A stretch of 64,000 nucleotides of DNA from positions 62,001 through 126,000 of the forward strand of contig JAENYO010000002.1 in NCBI GenBank assembly GCA_016841745.1. Reading direction: 5' to 3'. Positions 1-8,424 of this stretch are shown here, one piece after another; the first letter of the stretch is position 1, and each line of letters begins with the position of its first letter. The notes under the pieces were generated by a model, which saw nothing but the letters and a program-made list of their open reading frames with translations, searched no databases and was not told where the DNA came from. The stretch comes from Acetomicrobium hydrogeniformans (GTDB lineage: Bacteria > Synergistota > Synergistia > Synergistales > JAFGMB01). The position numbers and the translations under genes are program-made.

Positions 1-238
1 ATATCACTCTCTTCCGACTGTGCCCCTTACGGCAATTATCGCTTCCTTCAAGACTCTTGCCGTTCTTGGGGTAGCCAAGATGATCTTCCATCTCCGCTTC
101 CATTGCCCGTTCCAAGAGCCGCTTCTTCAGCTCCGCAAAGATTCCGTTCTTGCCCAGAAGATCTTCCGGGTTACTGTAATCCTTCAAAAGTTCGTCCAGT
201 AGTTCTTCGCGTATCCTGTCCTTCTGCGTTTTGGCCAG
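1..238 (-). CDS. IS256-family transposase, N-terminal fragment
   Basis: The minus-strand translation contains the family signature ELLDELLKDYSNPEDLLGKN, followed by a region ending in EDHLGYPKNGKS, which matches the start of IS256-type transposases. The catalytic DDE region would lie beyond the left edge. The frame has no ATG, GTG or TTG after the preceding stop. A GGAGG at 254-250 precedes a CTG at 238, so the start is uncertain and may be CTG or degenerate. Only the first 79 or so codons are present. Confidence 0.75.
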   Translation of the reverse strand, partial: MAKTQKDRIREELLDELLKDYSNPEDLLGKNGIFAELKKRLLERAMEAEMEDHLGYPKNGKSLEGSDNCRKGHSRKRVI

Positions 239-311
239 AGCTTCTTCTACCTCCAGTAATGATTATCTGATATTAACACTACGACCATTTACACAAAATT
301 CTGTACAGACT
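1..311 (-). mobile_element. IS256-family insertion sequence, truncated by the window edge
   Basis: The minus strand encodes the N-terminal part of an IS256-type (mutator-like) transposase. The outer end, about 281-311, carries a sequence typical of IS256-family terminal inverted repeats (TGTACAGAATTTTGTGTAAA on the minus strand, about 286-305). The other end lies outside the window, so completeness cannot be judged. A broken membrane-protein gene follows directly, which fits a disturbed locus. Confidence 0.75.
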
Positions 312-327
312 CGAGTCGTGAAAATTC

Positions 328-994
328 ATGGACTTGATCCAGATACCAACTGAACAGACCACGGCCTTCACCGATCTTATCCTTGGCATGGGTTCTTTAT
401 TCTTCTCTTTTCTCGTAACAAAGATTTTTGCCAGAGTCAGGTTTCAACAGAAAATATGGTTTTTCTTTTTCTTTTTTCTTGGGTTGGCATCAATGATCGG
501 TTCCTTTGTTCATGGAGTCGAGTTGTCCCCTGATCTAAACAGTCTCCTCTGGCATCCATTTTATCTCTCTCTAGGCTTGTCGGTGGCATTTTTTGTAATG
601 GGGGCTGTTTTTGAGTTTTTGGGAGAGAAGAAAACAAAAAAAGTCTTTCCCTGGATGTTATCTGCCGCTATCCTGTTTTTTCTCATTACGATCTTTATTC
701 CCGATTCTTTTGTGATCTTCAATGTATATGAAGGATTATGTTTTCTTTGTTGTCTTATTCTGTTCCTGCTTAAGTTTTTTCGAACAAAAAGGGCCGTTTA
801 CTATCTTATGATTCTAGGGATCCTTATCACAGTTCTTGCCGCAGTTCTGCAGTCAATGCAGGATATATTGTTTCGGTTTATCTGGGAATTCGATCATAAT
901 GGGATCTTTCATCTGGTACAGATAGATCATCGGGCTTATTTCCATCTACAGCGCTGCCAGGCAGTTATTGAATAGCGATAAAAAACTGGCTTGA
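328..994 (+). pseudogene. DUF6962-type integral membrane protein, frameshifted near the C-terminus
   Basis: This is a small membrane protein with about six to seven hydrophobic segments and no known function. The sequence resembles the DUF6962 family, including the conserved tail WEFDHNGIFHLVQ. Straight after that motif (about 922-928) the frame goes wrong. The uninterrupted frame reads IDHRAYFHLQ and stops at 975. The +1 frame reads IIGLISIYSAARQLLNSDKK and stops at 994, and this is the tail expected for the family. A single-base indel is therefore likely, either a real mutation or a sequencing error. No clear ribosome binding site precedes the ATG at 328, which lies just outside the insertion-sequence end. 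Confidence 0.6.
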
Positions 995-1151
995 TCCCGT
1001 CTTGATCATATAAATTTCAGGAACATGAATCTTGCCTGAATTTAGAGCAGAGAAGAGCTCTTCCAAATATAACTGATATCCGATATCATATAATTTTTAT
1101 AAAGTCTCAGATTGACCATTCAGCGCATTCAGACCAAGGAGGAATTTTACA

Positions 1152-1529
1152 ATGGCATTTTTACCTGAATCAGTAAGCAGGGCATGGGAGGATCGAGATG
1201 GAGCAGTGGTCCTTACAACGGTAGATGAAACTGGAAATCCCAACAGCATATATGCCACCTGCGTGGGCAAGTTCAGTGAAAATACCCTGGTAGTTGCAGA
1301 CAACTATTTTGACAAGACGCGAAAAAATATTCTTGCGGGAAGCAGGGGATCAATCCTTTTCATAACGAAAGAGGGGAAATCTTTCCAGGTAAAAGGTTCC
1401 ATAGAGTACATAACCGAAGGTGAAGTATTCGATTTCATGAAAAGCTGGAATCCCGAAAAACACCCTGGTCATGCAGCCACTGTATTAAAGGTAGAGGAGG
1501 TCTACTCCGGAGCCCAGAAGCTTCTTTAA
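1152..1529 (+). CDS. pyridoxamine 5'-phosphate oxidase-like flavin split-barrel protein
   Basis: A 125-residue soluble protein of the FMN-binding split-barrel superfamily. It opens with a short helix, then strand patterns such as DGAVVLTTVDETGNPNSIYA, and ends with the usual VLKVEEVYSG strand. Members bind FMN, F420 or haem and act on small molecules. The substrate cannot be told from sequence. The ATG at 1152 follows a strong AAGGAGG at about 1136-1142. The gene stands alone and is closed by a hairpin at 1604-1636. Confidence 0.8.
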   Translation: MAFLPESVSRAWEDRDGAVVLTTVDETGNPNSIYATCVGKFSENTLVVADNYFDKTRKNILAGSRGSILFITKEGKSFQVKGSIEYITEGEVFDFMKSWNPEKHPGHAATVLKVEEVYSGAQKLL

Positions 1530-1603
1530 GCCCACCAGGAGGTAGTATTTCATAGTGGTTTCACCAGCCTCTTAGAATCAAACGATAATCCGAATATTTT
1601 TCG

Positions 1604-1640
1604 AAAGAGCAGGACCTGTTCAAGGTCCTGCTCTTTCTTA
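1604..1640 (+). terminator. rho-independent terminator after the split-barrel gene
   Basis: A perfect 13-bp stem (AAAGAGCAGGACC with its complement) closes a 7-nt loop. The T-run is short. The rest of the 1530-1846 gap holds no gene. It contains a short inverted repeat, ATCTAT-CGAT-ATAGAT, at 1703-1718 and the ribosome binding site of brnQ. Confidence 0.75.
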
Positions 1641-1846
1641 CGTTAAAGGAGTTTCTGGGAATTTGTATGTCATTTTCGACAAACCCCCTGGGGTAGGGTA
1701 ATATCTATCGATATAGATTATCATTACCAAAAGAGTCAGAAATTTAATTGAGTAGTTTGGGACACAGGAAGGGAGGCAATCCATTTTGTCCGAAGCAGGT
1801 TTTTATTTCCCATTATTCAATACGACCCGAGGAGGAGTTTGAGATC

Positions 1847-3160
1847 ATGAGTAAAAAAGAGTTATTGCCCGTATCTGTACTTATTCTTATAAGCGGTGCC
1901 ATGTTTTCTTCACATTTTGGAGTGGGAGATCTTATTTTCCCTCCCATTCTTGGAAGGGATACAGGAACAAGCTGGTTCACTGCATCCATGGGATATGCCA
2001 TTATCAACAGTATAGGAGTATGGCTGGCCTATCTTGCCTGTGCCCATCAGAACCAGTCCCTGGGAGGAATAGCGACCAGAACTTTGGGAAACGTTTTCGG
2101 AAGAATATATACTGCCATACCAGTTTTGATAACAGTATTCTTCATTCTTCCCCGTGTTGCATCTGCAACCCATGAGATGGCTGTACTCCCATTGTTTCCG
2201 GGAGTTCCCCTCTGGCTTTCACTTGCAGTCTTTTTCCTTCTGAGTTTTTATATTGCCTATACCAGGGCAACAGTAATTGATAAGCTGGGCAAATTACTTG
2301 CTCCAGCCCTTATCATCTTTGTAGTGATCCTCGTTCTGAAGGGTGTCTCGTCACCTCTTTCAGTTCCCAAAAGTCCAGGTTCTGCTACAGCATTGAAAGA
2401 AGGGATGCTCAATGCCTACAACACCATGAATGCAATCGCTGCTCTCCTTTTCGGGGGATGGGTCCTTCATGAACTGAAGATGAGAAATATAACAACAAGA
2501 GAGGGGCAGGACAGGAACCTTAACGTTATCGGTATAGGAACTGCTCTCCTTCTTGGAATAACATCAACTGTGCTTGTTTATCTGGGAGCCACTTCCGGAT
2601 CTTCCTTTCCCGATGCTTCCATAGGGGTCCTCTCTACGGAAATCGCAAAGGGACTGCTTGGTCAGGTTGGCCTTGTCAGTTTCGCTATTATAATGGCCCT
2701 CAGTTGTCTGAGCACTTCAGCTGCTATAACTTCCATGTCAGGAGATATGTTCCAGGAAATGACAGGAGAAAAACTCCAGTACAGGATTATTGTTATAGCA
2801 AGTACTCTTATAGGATTTACCCTTGGCCTTGTCGGTTTAAGCAAGATAGTTAAATATACGGTTCCATGGCTTGTACTCCTTTATCCTTCGGTGATAGTAC
2901 TTATCCTGACCGGACTTTACTACAAGTTCGACAGGATCAGAAAGGCAGTTACCGTGGGTATGATCGTCGCCCTGATCTTTGGTCTTGGAGATATGCTCTG
3001 CTTCTATGGCATTACCGGCAATATGATAACAAAGTTTGCATCATCCCTTCCCTTTGGTGACAAGGGCATAGGCTGGGTTCTTCCTACCATTATCTTAATG
3101 GCTGCTGCCCAGATGATATTCCGTCCAAAGGCAGAAGAGATTCAGCCTGAGAGTAAGTAA
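1847..3160 (+). CDS. brnQ: branched-chain amino acid transport carrier (BrnQ, LIVCS family)
   Basis: A cation-coupled importer of leucine, isoleucine and valine in the cytoplasmic membrane. The 437 residues form about twelve hydrophobic segments, and the N-terminus contains the family sequence SSHFGVGDLIFPP, followed by FFILPRVASATHEMAV. The ATG at 1847 is chosen because GAGGAGG sits at 1829-1835; upstream in-frame codons lack a ribosome binding site. The next gene begins two bases after the stop, so the two are co-transcribed. A decayed copy of an internal part of this gene lies at 4558-4764. Confidence 0.9.
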   Translation: MSKKELLPVSVLILISGAMFSSHFGVGDLIFPPILGRDTGTSWFTASMGYAIINSIGVWLAYLACAHQNQSLGGIATRTLGNVFGRIYTAIPVLITVFFILPRVASATHEMAVLPLFPGVPLWLSLAVFFLLSFYIAYTRATVIDKLGKLLAPALIIFVVILVLKGVSSPLSVPKSPGSATALKEGMLNAYNTMNAIAALLFGGWVLHELKMRNITTREGQDRNLNVIGIGTALLLGITSTVLVYLGATSGSSFPDASIGVLSTEIAKGLLGQVGLVSFAIIMALSCLSTSAAITSMSGDMFQEMTGEKLQYRIIVIASTLIGFTLGLVGLSKIVKYTVPWLVLLYPSVIVLILTGLYYKFDRIRKAVTVGMIVALIFGLGDMLCFYGITGNMITKFASSLPFGDKGIGWVLPTIILMAAAQMIFRPKAEEIQPESK

Positions 3161-3162
3161 AG

Positions 3163-4296
3163 ATGGAAGAAAAAGTCGGATCCTTTATTAATTCGAATAT
3201 TGAAAAGGGTTTCTATGCCGGCGGCCAGGTTCTTGTAGCCCACCGGGGAGAAGTCCTCGCTGACCTTTCCTGCGGTTACATGGTTAAGGGATCAGACAGC
3301 CCTGTCGAAAGGGTCAATTCGGATACACTCTTCAATATAGAATCAATTACCAAGGTGATGGTCACCCTTCCCCTGGCCTTTAAGCTTATCCAGGAGGGCA
3401 GGCTCTGTCTTGAAAACAAGGTTTACGATTTTATTCCTGAATTTGGAAGGGATGAGGAAAAGAAAAGGATCACCATAAGGGATATGCTCAACTTCACCGC
3501 GGGGATTTCCCTTGAAGACCCCCAGGGTTGTGAAAAAGCCGCTTTTGAGGATGACCAGGAACTCGCCTGGAATATGCACTATTCCCAGGAATTGGCGACA
3601 AGTCCCCGGAACAGGGTGTTTTACAGTGATGTTTCGTGCAGGATCTTTGGAAAACTCCTCGAAAGGGTTATGGGGAAAGATCTTGCCTCTGCGGCAAGAG
3701 AATGGATATTTGAGCCTATCGGGATGAAAGATACCATGTTCAACCCTCCGGCAAAGAACAGATGTGCCGCCACTGGAGTTTCCGAAAGGGGACGCCGTTT
3801 GAGGGGAGAACTTACCCAGGATCTGGAACATTACATGGGAGAAGTGCTCGGATCTGATGGGCTATTTACCAATGCCCGGGATATGTTCGTTTTTTCTGAG
3901 ATGCTCCTTAATGGAGGAGTTTATGGAGTTAGAAGGATCCTGGGTGAAATAACTGTGGATAAAATGATCGGAGAGGTCTCAAATGGTGATCTCTTCGAGG
4001 TTCCTTCATCTTACCTGCATTATATTCTGAGCGGACCCAAGGCCTGGTTCTGGGAATACGCCTGTTCTCCCTATTCTTTCTTCGGAGATCTTGTTTCTGA
4101 AAGGGCCATCGGGAAAATGGGTGGAGCAGGTACTTTCCTGCTGATCGATCCGGAATATGACCTGGTGATAGTCTACCTGACCAATTACGGTCAGCCTGAG
4201 CATACCCTTGCAGGTCATGATGCCTGGAACAAGTTCCAGAATGAAATAAACATGATGGGTCTATGTAATCTGGTTATAGGCAATCTTCCAAATTGA
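3163..4296 (+). CDS. serine hydrolase of the beta-lactamase/penicillin-binding-protein fold
   Basis: A 377-residue class C beta-lactamase-like hydrolase. The nucleophile motif S61-I-T-K64 is clear, Y154-S-D fills the usual YxN site, and KMGGAGT near the C-terminus stands for the KTG motif. Such proteins include esterases, D-aminopeptidases and transpeptidases. No signal peptide is visible, so it probably acts in the cytoplasm. Tight coupling to brnQ suggests it handles an amino-acid derivative or peptide linked to that importer, which is inference. The ATG at 3163 overlaps the brnQ stop region, with ribosome-binding sequence inside the end of brnQ. Confidence 0.8.
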   Translation: MEEKVGSFINSNIEKGFYAGGQVLVAHRGEVLADLSCGYMVKGSDSPVERVNSDTLFNIESITKVMVTLPLAFKLIQEGRLCLENKVYDFIPEFGRDEEKKRITIRDMLNFTAGISLEDPQGCEKAAFEDDQELAWNMHYSQELATSPRNRVFYSDVSCRIFGKLLERVMGKDLASAAREWIFEPIGMKDTMFNPPAKNRCAATGVSERGRRLRGELTQDLEHYMGEVLGSDGLFTNARDMFVFSEMLLNGGVYGVRRILGEITVDKMIGEVSNGDLFEVPSSYLHYILSGPKAWFWEYACSPYSFFGDLVSERAIGKMGGAGTFLLIDPEYDLVIVYLTNYGQPEHTLAGHDAWNKFQNEINMMGLCNLVIGNLPN

Positions 4297-4330
4297 AATA
4301 CAAGGCCATCAGCTGGCAGATAAAGATGTT

Positions 4331-4365
4331 AAGGAGGGGCGGGTCTATGATCCGCTCCCTCTTTC
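4331..4365 (+). terminator. possible terminator after the brnQ-hydrolase pair
   Basis: GGAGGGGCGG and CCGCTCCCTC can pair around an 8-9 nt loop with one bulge, followed by CTTTC. The stem is imperfect and the T-run is weak. Nothing else recognisable lies between here and 4558. Confidence 0.4.
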
Positions 4366-4557
4366 ATATAGAGCATAGAGGGATAAATAAAATAAGGGTC
4401 AGGTCTGGAAGCAACAGTATAATTGCAGCATTTTGTTTGTAAAAAGCAAAAAAGAGAGTTGTTCCCTTTCGGGTAAATCCCACTATTCATATAAAAATAA
4501 AATAAACAAGAATATATCCATACCCCTTAAAGAGATGTATCTTCAATCAGGACCTGC

Positions 4558-4764
4558 TTGATCCTGAACAATTATAATCAGCCCATGAGTGGAATAGCTG
4601 GTAGAACCCTGAGAAACGTTTTGGCAAGAGCTATACAGCCATTCCTGTCTTATAACACTTTTTATATATTTCCCCGTGTCCCCTCCAGAACTCACGAGAT
4701 GATAGAGTTACCGCAATTTTCAAGATGTACCGAGGGCTGTATTGTGTATATATTCACTAATTAA
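4558..4764 (+). pseudogene. decayed internal fragment of a brnQ gene
   Basis: The translation includes NQPMSGIAGRTLRNVLARA and FPRVPSRTHEMIELPQF. These align in order with NQSLGGIATRTLGNVFGRI and LPRVASATHEMAVLPLF of the intact BrnQ upstream. The DNA also aligns, for example AAACGTTTT and TTTCCCCGTGT. Only about 60 codons from the region around BrnQ residues 66-122 remain, and the transmembrane context is lost, so it cannot be functional. It is the remnant of a second brnQ copy, either a tandem duplication or a diverged paralogue. Confidence 0.75.
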
Positions 4765-4825
4765 ATCAATTGACAATTATTGTAATTAATGTTAGAAATA
4801 TTGTAATTGTTTAAAAACAGAACGA

Positions 4826-4844
4826 TGTTCTTAATATGAGAACA
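4826..4844 (+). promoter_or_regulatory. inverted-repeat operator candidate for the IclR regulator
   Basis: TGTTCT-N7-AGAACA is a perfect inverted repeat lying 14 bases before the ATG of the IclR gene. A TTGACA at 4770-4775 with a weak -10-like TAGAAA at 4793-4798 lies upstream, so a bound protein would sit in the early transcribed region. Autoregulation is inferred. Confidence 0.5.
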
Positions 4845-4858
4845 AAGGGGTCTTTTTT

Positions 4859-5611
4859 ATGAATGGAGTAGGCAAAGCTGTTTGGATGTTAAAGAGACTT
4901 GGCAATCCTCCATACGAAATGGGAGTGACGGATATAGCCAAAGAAATGGGCATAGTAAAAAGTGGTGTTCACTCAATCCTCCGCGAACTCTTAAAGGGAA
5001 ATCTTCTGGTGAAAGATCCCTCCACAAAAAAATATTCTCTCGGTCCAGCAGTTTTCCGTCTGGGTCACGTCTACAGCAATTCCAAAGGTTTACATGAGAT
5101 ATCCGGCAGTGTTATGGATTCTATCAGTAAATTGACCGGTATGAGCGTTTTTGTAGGTATTCGAGAAGGATTGGTTCCTATTCTTGCCTACAAACAAAAT
5201 GGGTCTGATGACTTTCTTTACGAAGAGCAGATAGGAGAAAGTTTTCCTTTCAATGCCAGTGCCATGGGAAAACTTCTCACTGCTTATTTAAAGCAGGAAG
5301 AGATTGAATATATCCTTGAGAATGAAACATTTGAAAAGATTACCCCAAAAAGTATTACAGATCCTGAAAAACTGAAAAAAGATTATGAATTGATACGGAG
5401 CCAGGGTTTTTGCGTGAGTACCTCCGAAAACAGGGTCGGTGCTTTTGGTATAGCTTTTCCTATTGTGGGCAGATGGGGCAATGTCAAGGCTTGCCTTTGC
5501 ATGGTAGGACCATTGGAGAAGTTTGTTCCGGAAGTGAGAGATCAGTGGATGAGCCTTCTTAAATCTGGAGCTGATGAAATATCTTATCGTTTAGGATTCA
5601 GAAATATCTGA
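4859..5611 (+). CDS. IclR-family transcriptional regulator
   Basis: The 250 residues show an N-terminal winged helix (about 1-65; MGVTDIAKEMGIVKSGVHSI is the recognition region) and a C-terminal IclR effector domain (about 75-245). That domain contains the usual FPFNASAMGKLLTAYL and GFCVSTSENRVGAFGIAFPI segments. IclR proteins sense small carboxylates or amino-acid breakdown products. The gene starts at ATG 4859 behind AAGGGG. It stands 26 bases before the AspT-like carrier, so it likely controls the following genes to about 11.1 kb and itself. Confidence 0.9.
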   Translation: MNGVGKAVWMLKRLGNPPYEMGVTDIAKEMGIVKSGVHSILRELLKGNLLVKDPSTKKYSLGPAVFRLGHVYSNSKGLHEISGSVMDSISKLTGMSVFVGIREGLVPILAYKQNGSDDFLYEEQIGESFPFNASAMGKLLTAYLKQEEIEYILENETFEKITPKSITDPEKLKKDYELIRSQGFCVSTSENRVGAFGIAFPIVGRWGNVKACLCMVGPLEKFVPEVRDQWMSLLKSGADEISYRLGFRNI

Positions 5612-5637
5612 GCGGATAAAGCATTGAGGGGAGAAAT

Positions 5638-6804
5638 ATGGAATCATTGTCGATCTGGTTTAATTCATTAAGTTCAAGTGCTGTCTTTGTATTAAACCTC
5701 GCGGTTATCCTGGGTCTTCTGCTAGGTAAGGTTTCATTTAAGGGGATAAGCCTGGGTACTTCGGGGGTGCTATTTTCATCACTCATATTGGGTATGTGGG
5801 TTAATGGGTCTTACTCCGGTTTCTTTGAGTGGAATCTAGTCCTTTTTGTAGTATCCGTGGGTCTCCTTTCCTCAGAGGATTTTTTCTCTGTTATGAAGAA
5901 ATATGGTGCCAGATTTGTGCTCTTAGGTATTGTAGTGACATTTGTCGGGGCTTTTACGACATCCGTTCTTGCATTTGTCTTTTCAAAAAATATAGATTCT
6001 TTCCTTGTAGCAGGAACGTACACTGGTGCTCTTACAAGCTCTCCAGGTTTGGCCGCGGCCCTTGAAATGACTGCTGGAAACCCTCTTGTCATTATTGGTT
6101 ATACTTTGAGTTATCCATTGGGGATGGTATTTGTAGTTCTTTTAGTCCAGATAATTCCATTGCTTCTCGGCATTGATTTAAAGAAAGAACAACGGCAACT
6201 CGACGAAACTTTGCGTGTGCCAGGTACTGAAAAAAAGAGTCTTGGGGATCCCACTTTTTCTGTAGCTGTTTTTGTTTTTTGTGTCATTGGCGGCATCGCA
6301 TTGGGTAAGATCAAAGTACATTTCCCATGGGTAGGATCTGTTTCTCTTGGATCTACAGGAGGTTGTCTCCTTTTTGCCCTTTTCTGTGGGGCACTGGGCC
6401 AAACAGGTCCTTTTCGTATGAACCTTGAGAAAAAAGTTCTTGGTGGTATACGTTCTATTTCTCTGGCCTATTTTCTTGCTGTTATGGGACTTTCTGCGGG
6501 TCCCAAATTTATCGAGGTATTGAAGAATCATGGGTTGATCCTTATAGGGATAGGACTTGTAACAGCTGTTATGTCAGGAGGTATTGGATTCCTGGTAGGC
6601 AGATATGTTTTCAAGATAAACTGGATCCTTCTTGCCGGATCCATCTGCGGTGCCATGACAAGCACTCCTGGTTTGGGAGCAGCGATAGATGCGACTGGAG
6701 GGGATGATTGTACTGCCGGTTATGGTGCAACCTATCCCGTGGCTATAGTTTGTATGGTTCTATTTACGAAACTGATGATATTGATTTTAGGCGGTACTGT
6801 CTGA
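5638..6804 (+). CDS. AspT/YidE-type antiporter-like permease without RCK domains
   Basis: The 388 residues are mostly hydrophobic and form two related halves, each with the Asp-Al_Ex signature: GALTSSPGLAAALEMT in the first and GAMTSTPGLGAAIDATGG in the second. The aspartate:alanine exchanger family normally carries two TrkA_C/RCK domains between the halves. Here only a short polar linker (about residues 181-203) remains. It probably exchanges a carboxylate or amino acid across the membrane; the substrate is unknown. ATG 5638 follows GAGGGGAG. The M81 peptidase gene follows closely. Confidence 0.75.
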   Translation: MESLSIWFNSLSSSAVFVLNLAVILGLLLGKVSFKGISLGTSGVLFSSLILGMWVNGSYSGFFEWNLVLFVVSVGLLSSEDFFSVMKKYGARFVLLGIVVTFVGAFTTSVLAFVFSKNIDSFLVAGTYTGALTSSPGLAAALEMTAGNPLVIIGYTLSYPLGMVFVVLLVQIIPLLLGIDLKKEQRQLDETLRVPGTEKKSLGDPTFSVAVFVFCVIGGIALGKIKVHFPWVGSVSLGSTGGCLLFALFCGALGQTGPFRMNLEKKVLGGIRSISLAYFLAVMGLSAGPKFIEVLKNHGLILIGIGLVTAVMSGGIGFLVGRYVFKINWILLAGSICGAMTSTPGLGAAIDATGGDDCTAGYGATYPVAIVCMVLFTKLMILILGGTV

Positions 6805-6849
6805 TTACTGCAAATTCTTTAGGATCTGATAATAACTGAGGTGAGTTTG

Positions 6850-8334
6850 TTGAAAAAAGTATTAATAGGCGAGTTCAAACATGAAACAAATATTTTCTGT
6901 TCTGTTCCAACTACAAAAGCTGACTATGAAGCCAGATCCCTGAAATATGGTGAGAATATAATCAGTTATTTCGAAGGCAAAAAAGTTGAACTTGGAGGAA
7001 TAATCGAAGCATGCAGGCAAAATGAACTTGAAATACTTCCAGTGATCGCAGCCAATGCTTCGCCGGGTGGAATCGTGTCGAGCGATTTTTTTGAGCATGT
7101 TAAAGAAGAACTTTTTGAAGCAATTGATCAAATTGACGATCTGGAGGGTATTATTCTATCCCTTCATGGTGCAATGGTTACCGAAGATACCCGCGATGGC
7201 GATGGAGAACTTTTGATGGCTTTGCGGGAAAAGACAGGCCCTGATGTTTTCATTGTTGCGACTCTTGATCTTCATGCAAATCTTACTTCAGCAATGATCC
7301 AGGCGGCAGATGTTCTTTTCCCCTACGATTCTTACCCCCATGTCGACTATTACGATAGAGGCTTTGAGGCTGGCAATTGCATGGCCAAACTCCTTTCCGG
7401 AAAGATCCGCCCTTTTATGAAAGCACGCTGGCTTCCCATCCTTGTTCCTGCTCTCACTACCTTACTTGAGCCCATGGCAAGCCTGAATGATCGATCCAGA
7501 GATTGGGAAGAACGGGATTCAGCTATTAATGTGACCATAGTCCATGGTTTTCCATGGGGAGATACGGAAAATTCCATGCTCTCAGTTCTGGTAACTACCA
7601 ATAGCGATGAAACCCTGGCAGAAGAGATCCTTCAGGACATGGATAAGGCAATTTCAGAAAGAACAGGGGAATTTGTTTCCAGTAGCATTCCAACAACTGA
7701 TGCCGTAAGAAGAGCAATGAATTCAGAAAATGGGCCTGTCGTGCTTGCTGAAGAAGCGGATAATCCTGGGGGAGGTGCTCCTTGCGATGGAACGTTCCTT
7801 CTTTCAGAGCTCATTGCCCGAAACGTCTGTAATGCAGCATTAGCAGTTATCGTCGATCCCGAGACAGTAGCTAAAGCAATAAGCGTGGGAGTAGGAAATA
7901 GAGGGTCATTCCTTCTGGGAGGTAAGGTTGAAGATTCAAAGATCAATGGTATTTCCCTTGAAGTATCTGCGAGTGTAAAAACCATTTCTGACGGAGTTTT
8001 CACCAATAAGGGGCCCATGGCAAATAAACTTGTAAACAGGTTAGGACGGACAGTGGTTTTGGAAATTGGCGGCATTGATGTTATCGTCTCCGAACAGCGA
8101 GTTCAACCATGGGATCCGGAAATATTCCGTCGTCATGGTATCGAGCCGACCGAAAAACAGATATTGGCGGTGAAATCAGCTGCCCATTATAGGGCTGCTT
8201 TTTCAAAATTTGCTGCTGAAATGATCAATGTTACAACACCTGGACTTCTTTCAGCTGATTTTAATTCTTTCCATTTTAAAAATATCCCGGATAATGTTTT
8301 TCCTCTTGCAGGTCAGGGAGAAGACAAAAAATAA
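6850..8334 (+). CDS. M81-family metallopeptidase (MlrC-like)
   Basis: A zinc peptidase or amidase of the family named after MlrC, which finishes microcystin breakdown. The start KKVLIGEFKHETNIF, the SLHGAMVTEDTRDGDGE block, DLHANLT and PYDSYPHVDYYDRG supply the typical His and Asp ligands, and the C-terminal MlrC domain follows with EADNPGGGAPCDGT. Length 494 is normal. TTG 6850 is preferred because GAGGTGAG (6838-6845) is six to seven bases upstream; a GTG at 6841 would lie inside that site. It stands between a carrier and an M20D amidohydrolase, suggesting breakdown of an amide-linked amino-acid compound. Confidence 0.85.
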   Translation: MKKVLIGEFKHETNIFCSVPTTKADYEARSLKYGENIISYFEGKKVELGGIIEACRQNELEILPVIAANASPGGIVSSDFFEHVKEELFEAIDQIDDLEGIILSLHGAMVTEDTRDGDGELLMALREKTGPDVFIVATLDLHANLTSAMIQAADVLFPYDSYPHVDYYDRGFEAGNCMAKLLSGKIRPFMKARWLPILVPALTTLLEPMASLNDRSRDWEERDSAINVTIVHGFPWGDTENSMLSVLVTTNSDETLAEEILQDMDKAISERTGEFVSSSIPTTDAVRRAMNSENGPVVLAEEADNPGGGAPCDGTFLLSELIARNVCNAALAVIVDPETVAKAISVGVGNRGSFLLGGKVEDSKINGISLEVSASVKTISDGVFTNKGPMANKLVNRLGRTVVLEIGGIDVIVSEQRVQPWDPEIFRRHGIEPTEKQILAVKSAAHYRAAFSKFAAEMINVTTPGLLSADFNSFHFKNIPDNVFPLAGQGEDKK

Positions 8335-8424
8335 GTAGTATAAAGAACCTGTTTTTTATTTTACACAATAAATTCTCTGGTTATCCTGGAACAGTAACAC
8401 AATATTTTGAAAGGGGAAACGCCA

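Noticed and set aside
20-202. Small plus-strand protein at the left edge
   Set aside because: It is the reverse of the IS256 transposase reading frame, which carries a recognisable family signature.
1703-1718. ATCTAT-CGAT-ATAGAT as a regulated operator of brnQ
   Set aside because: It resembles the core of the 52-bp palindrome, but it is short, A+T rich and has no linked regulator.
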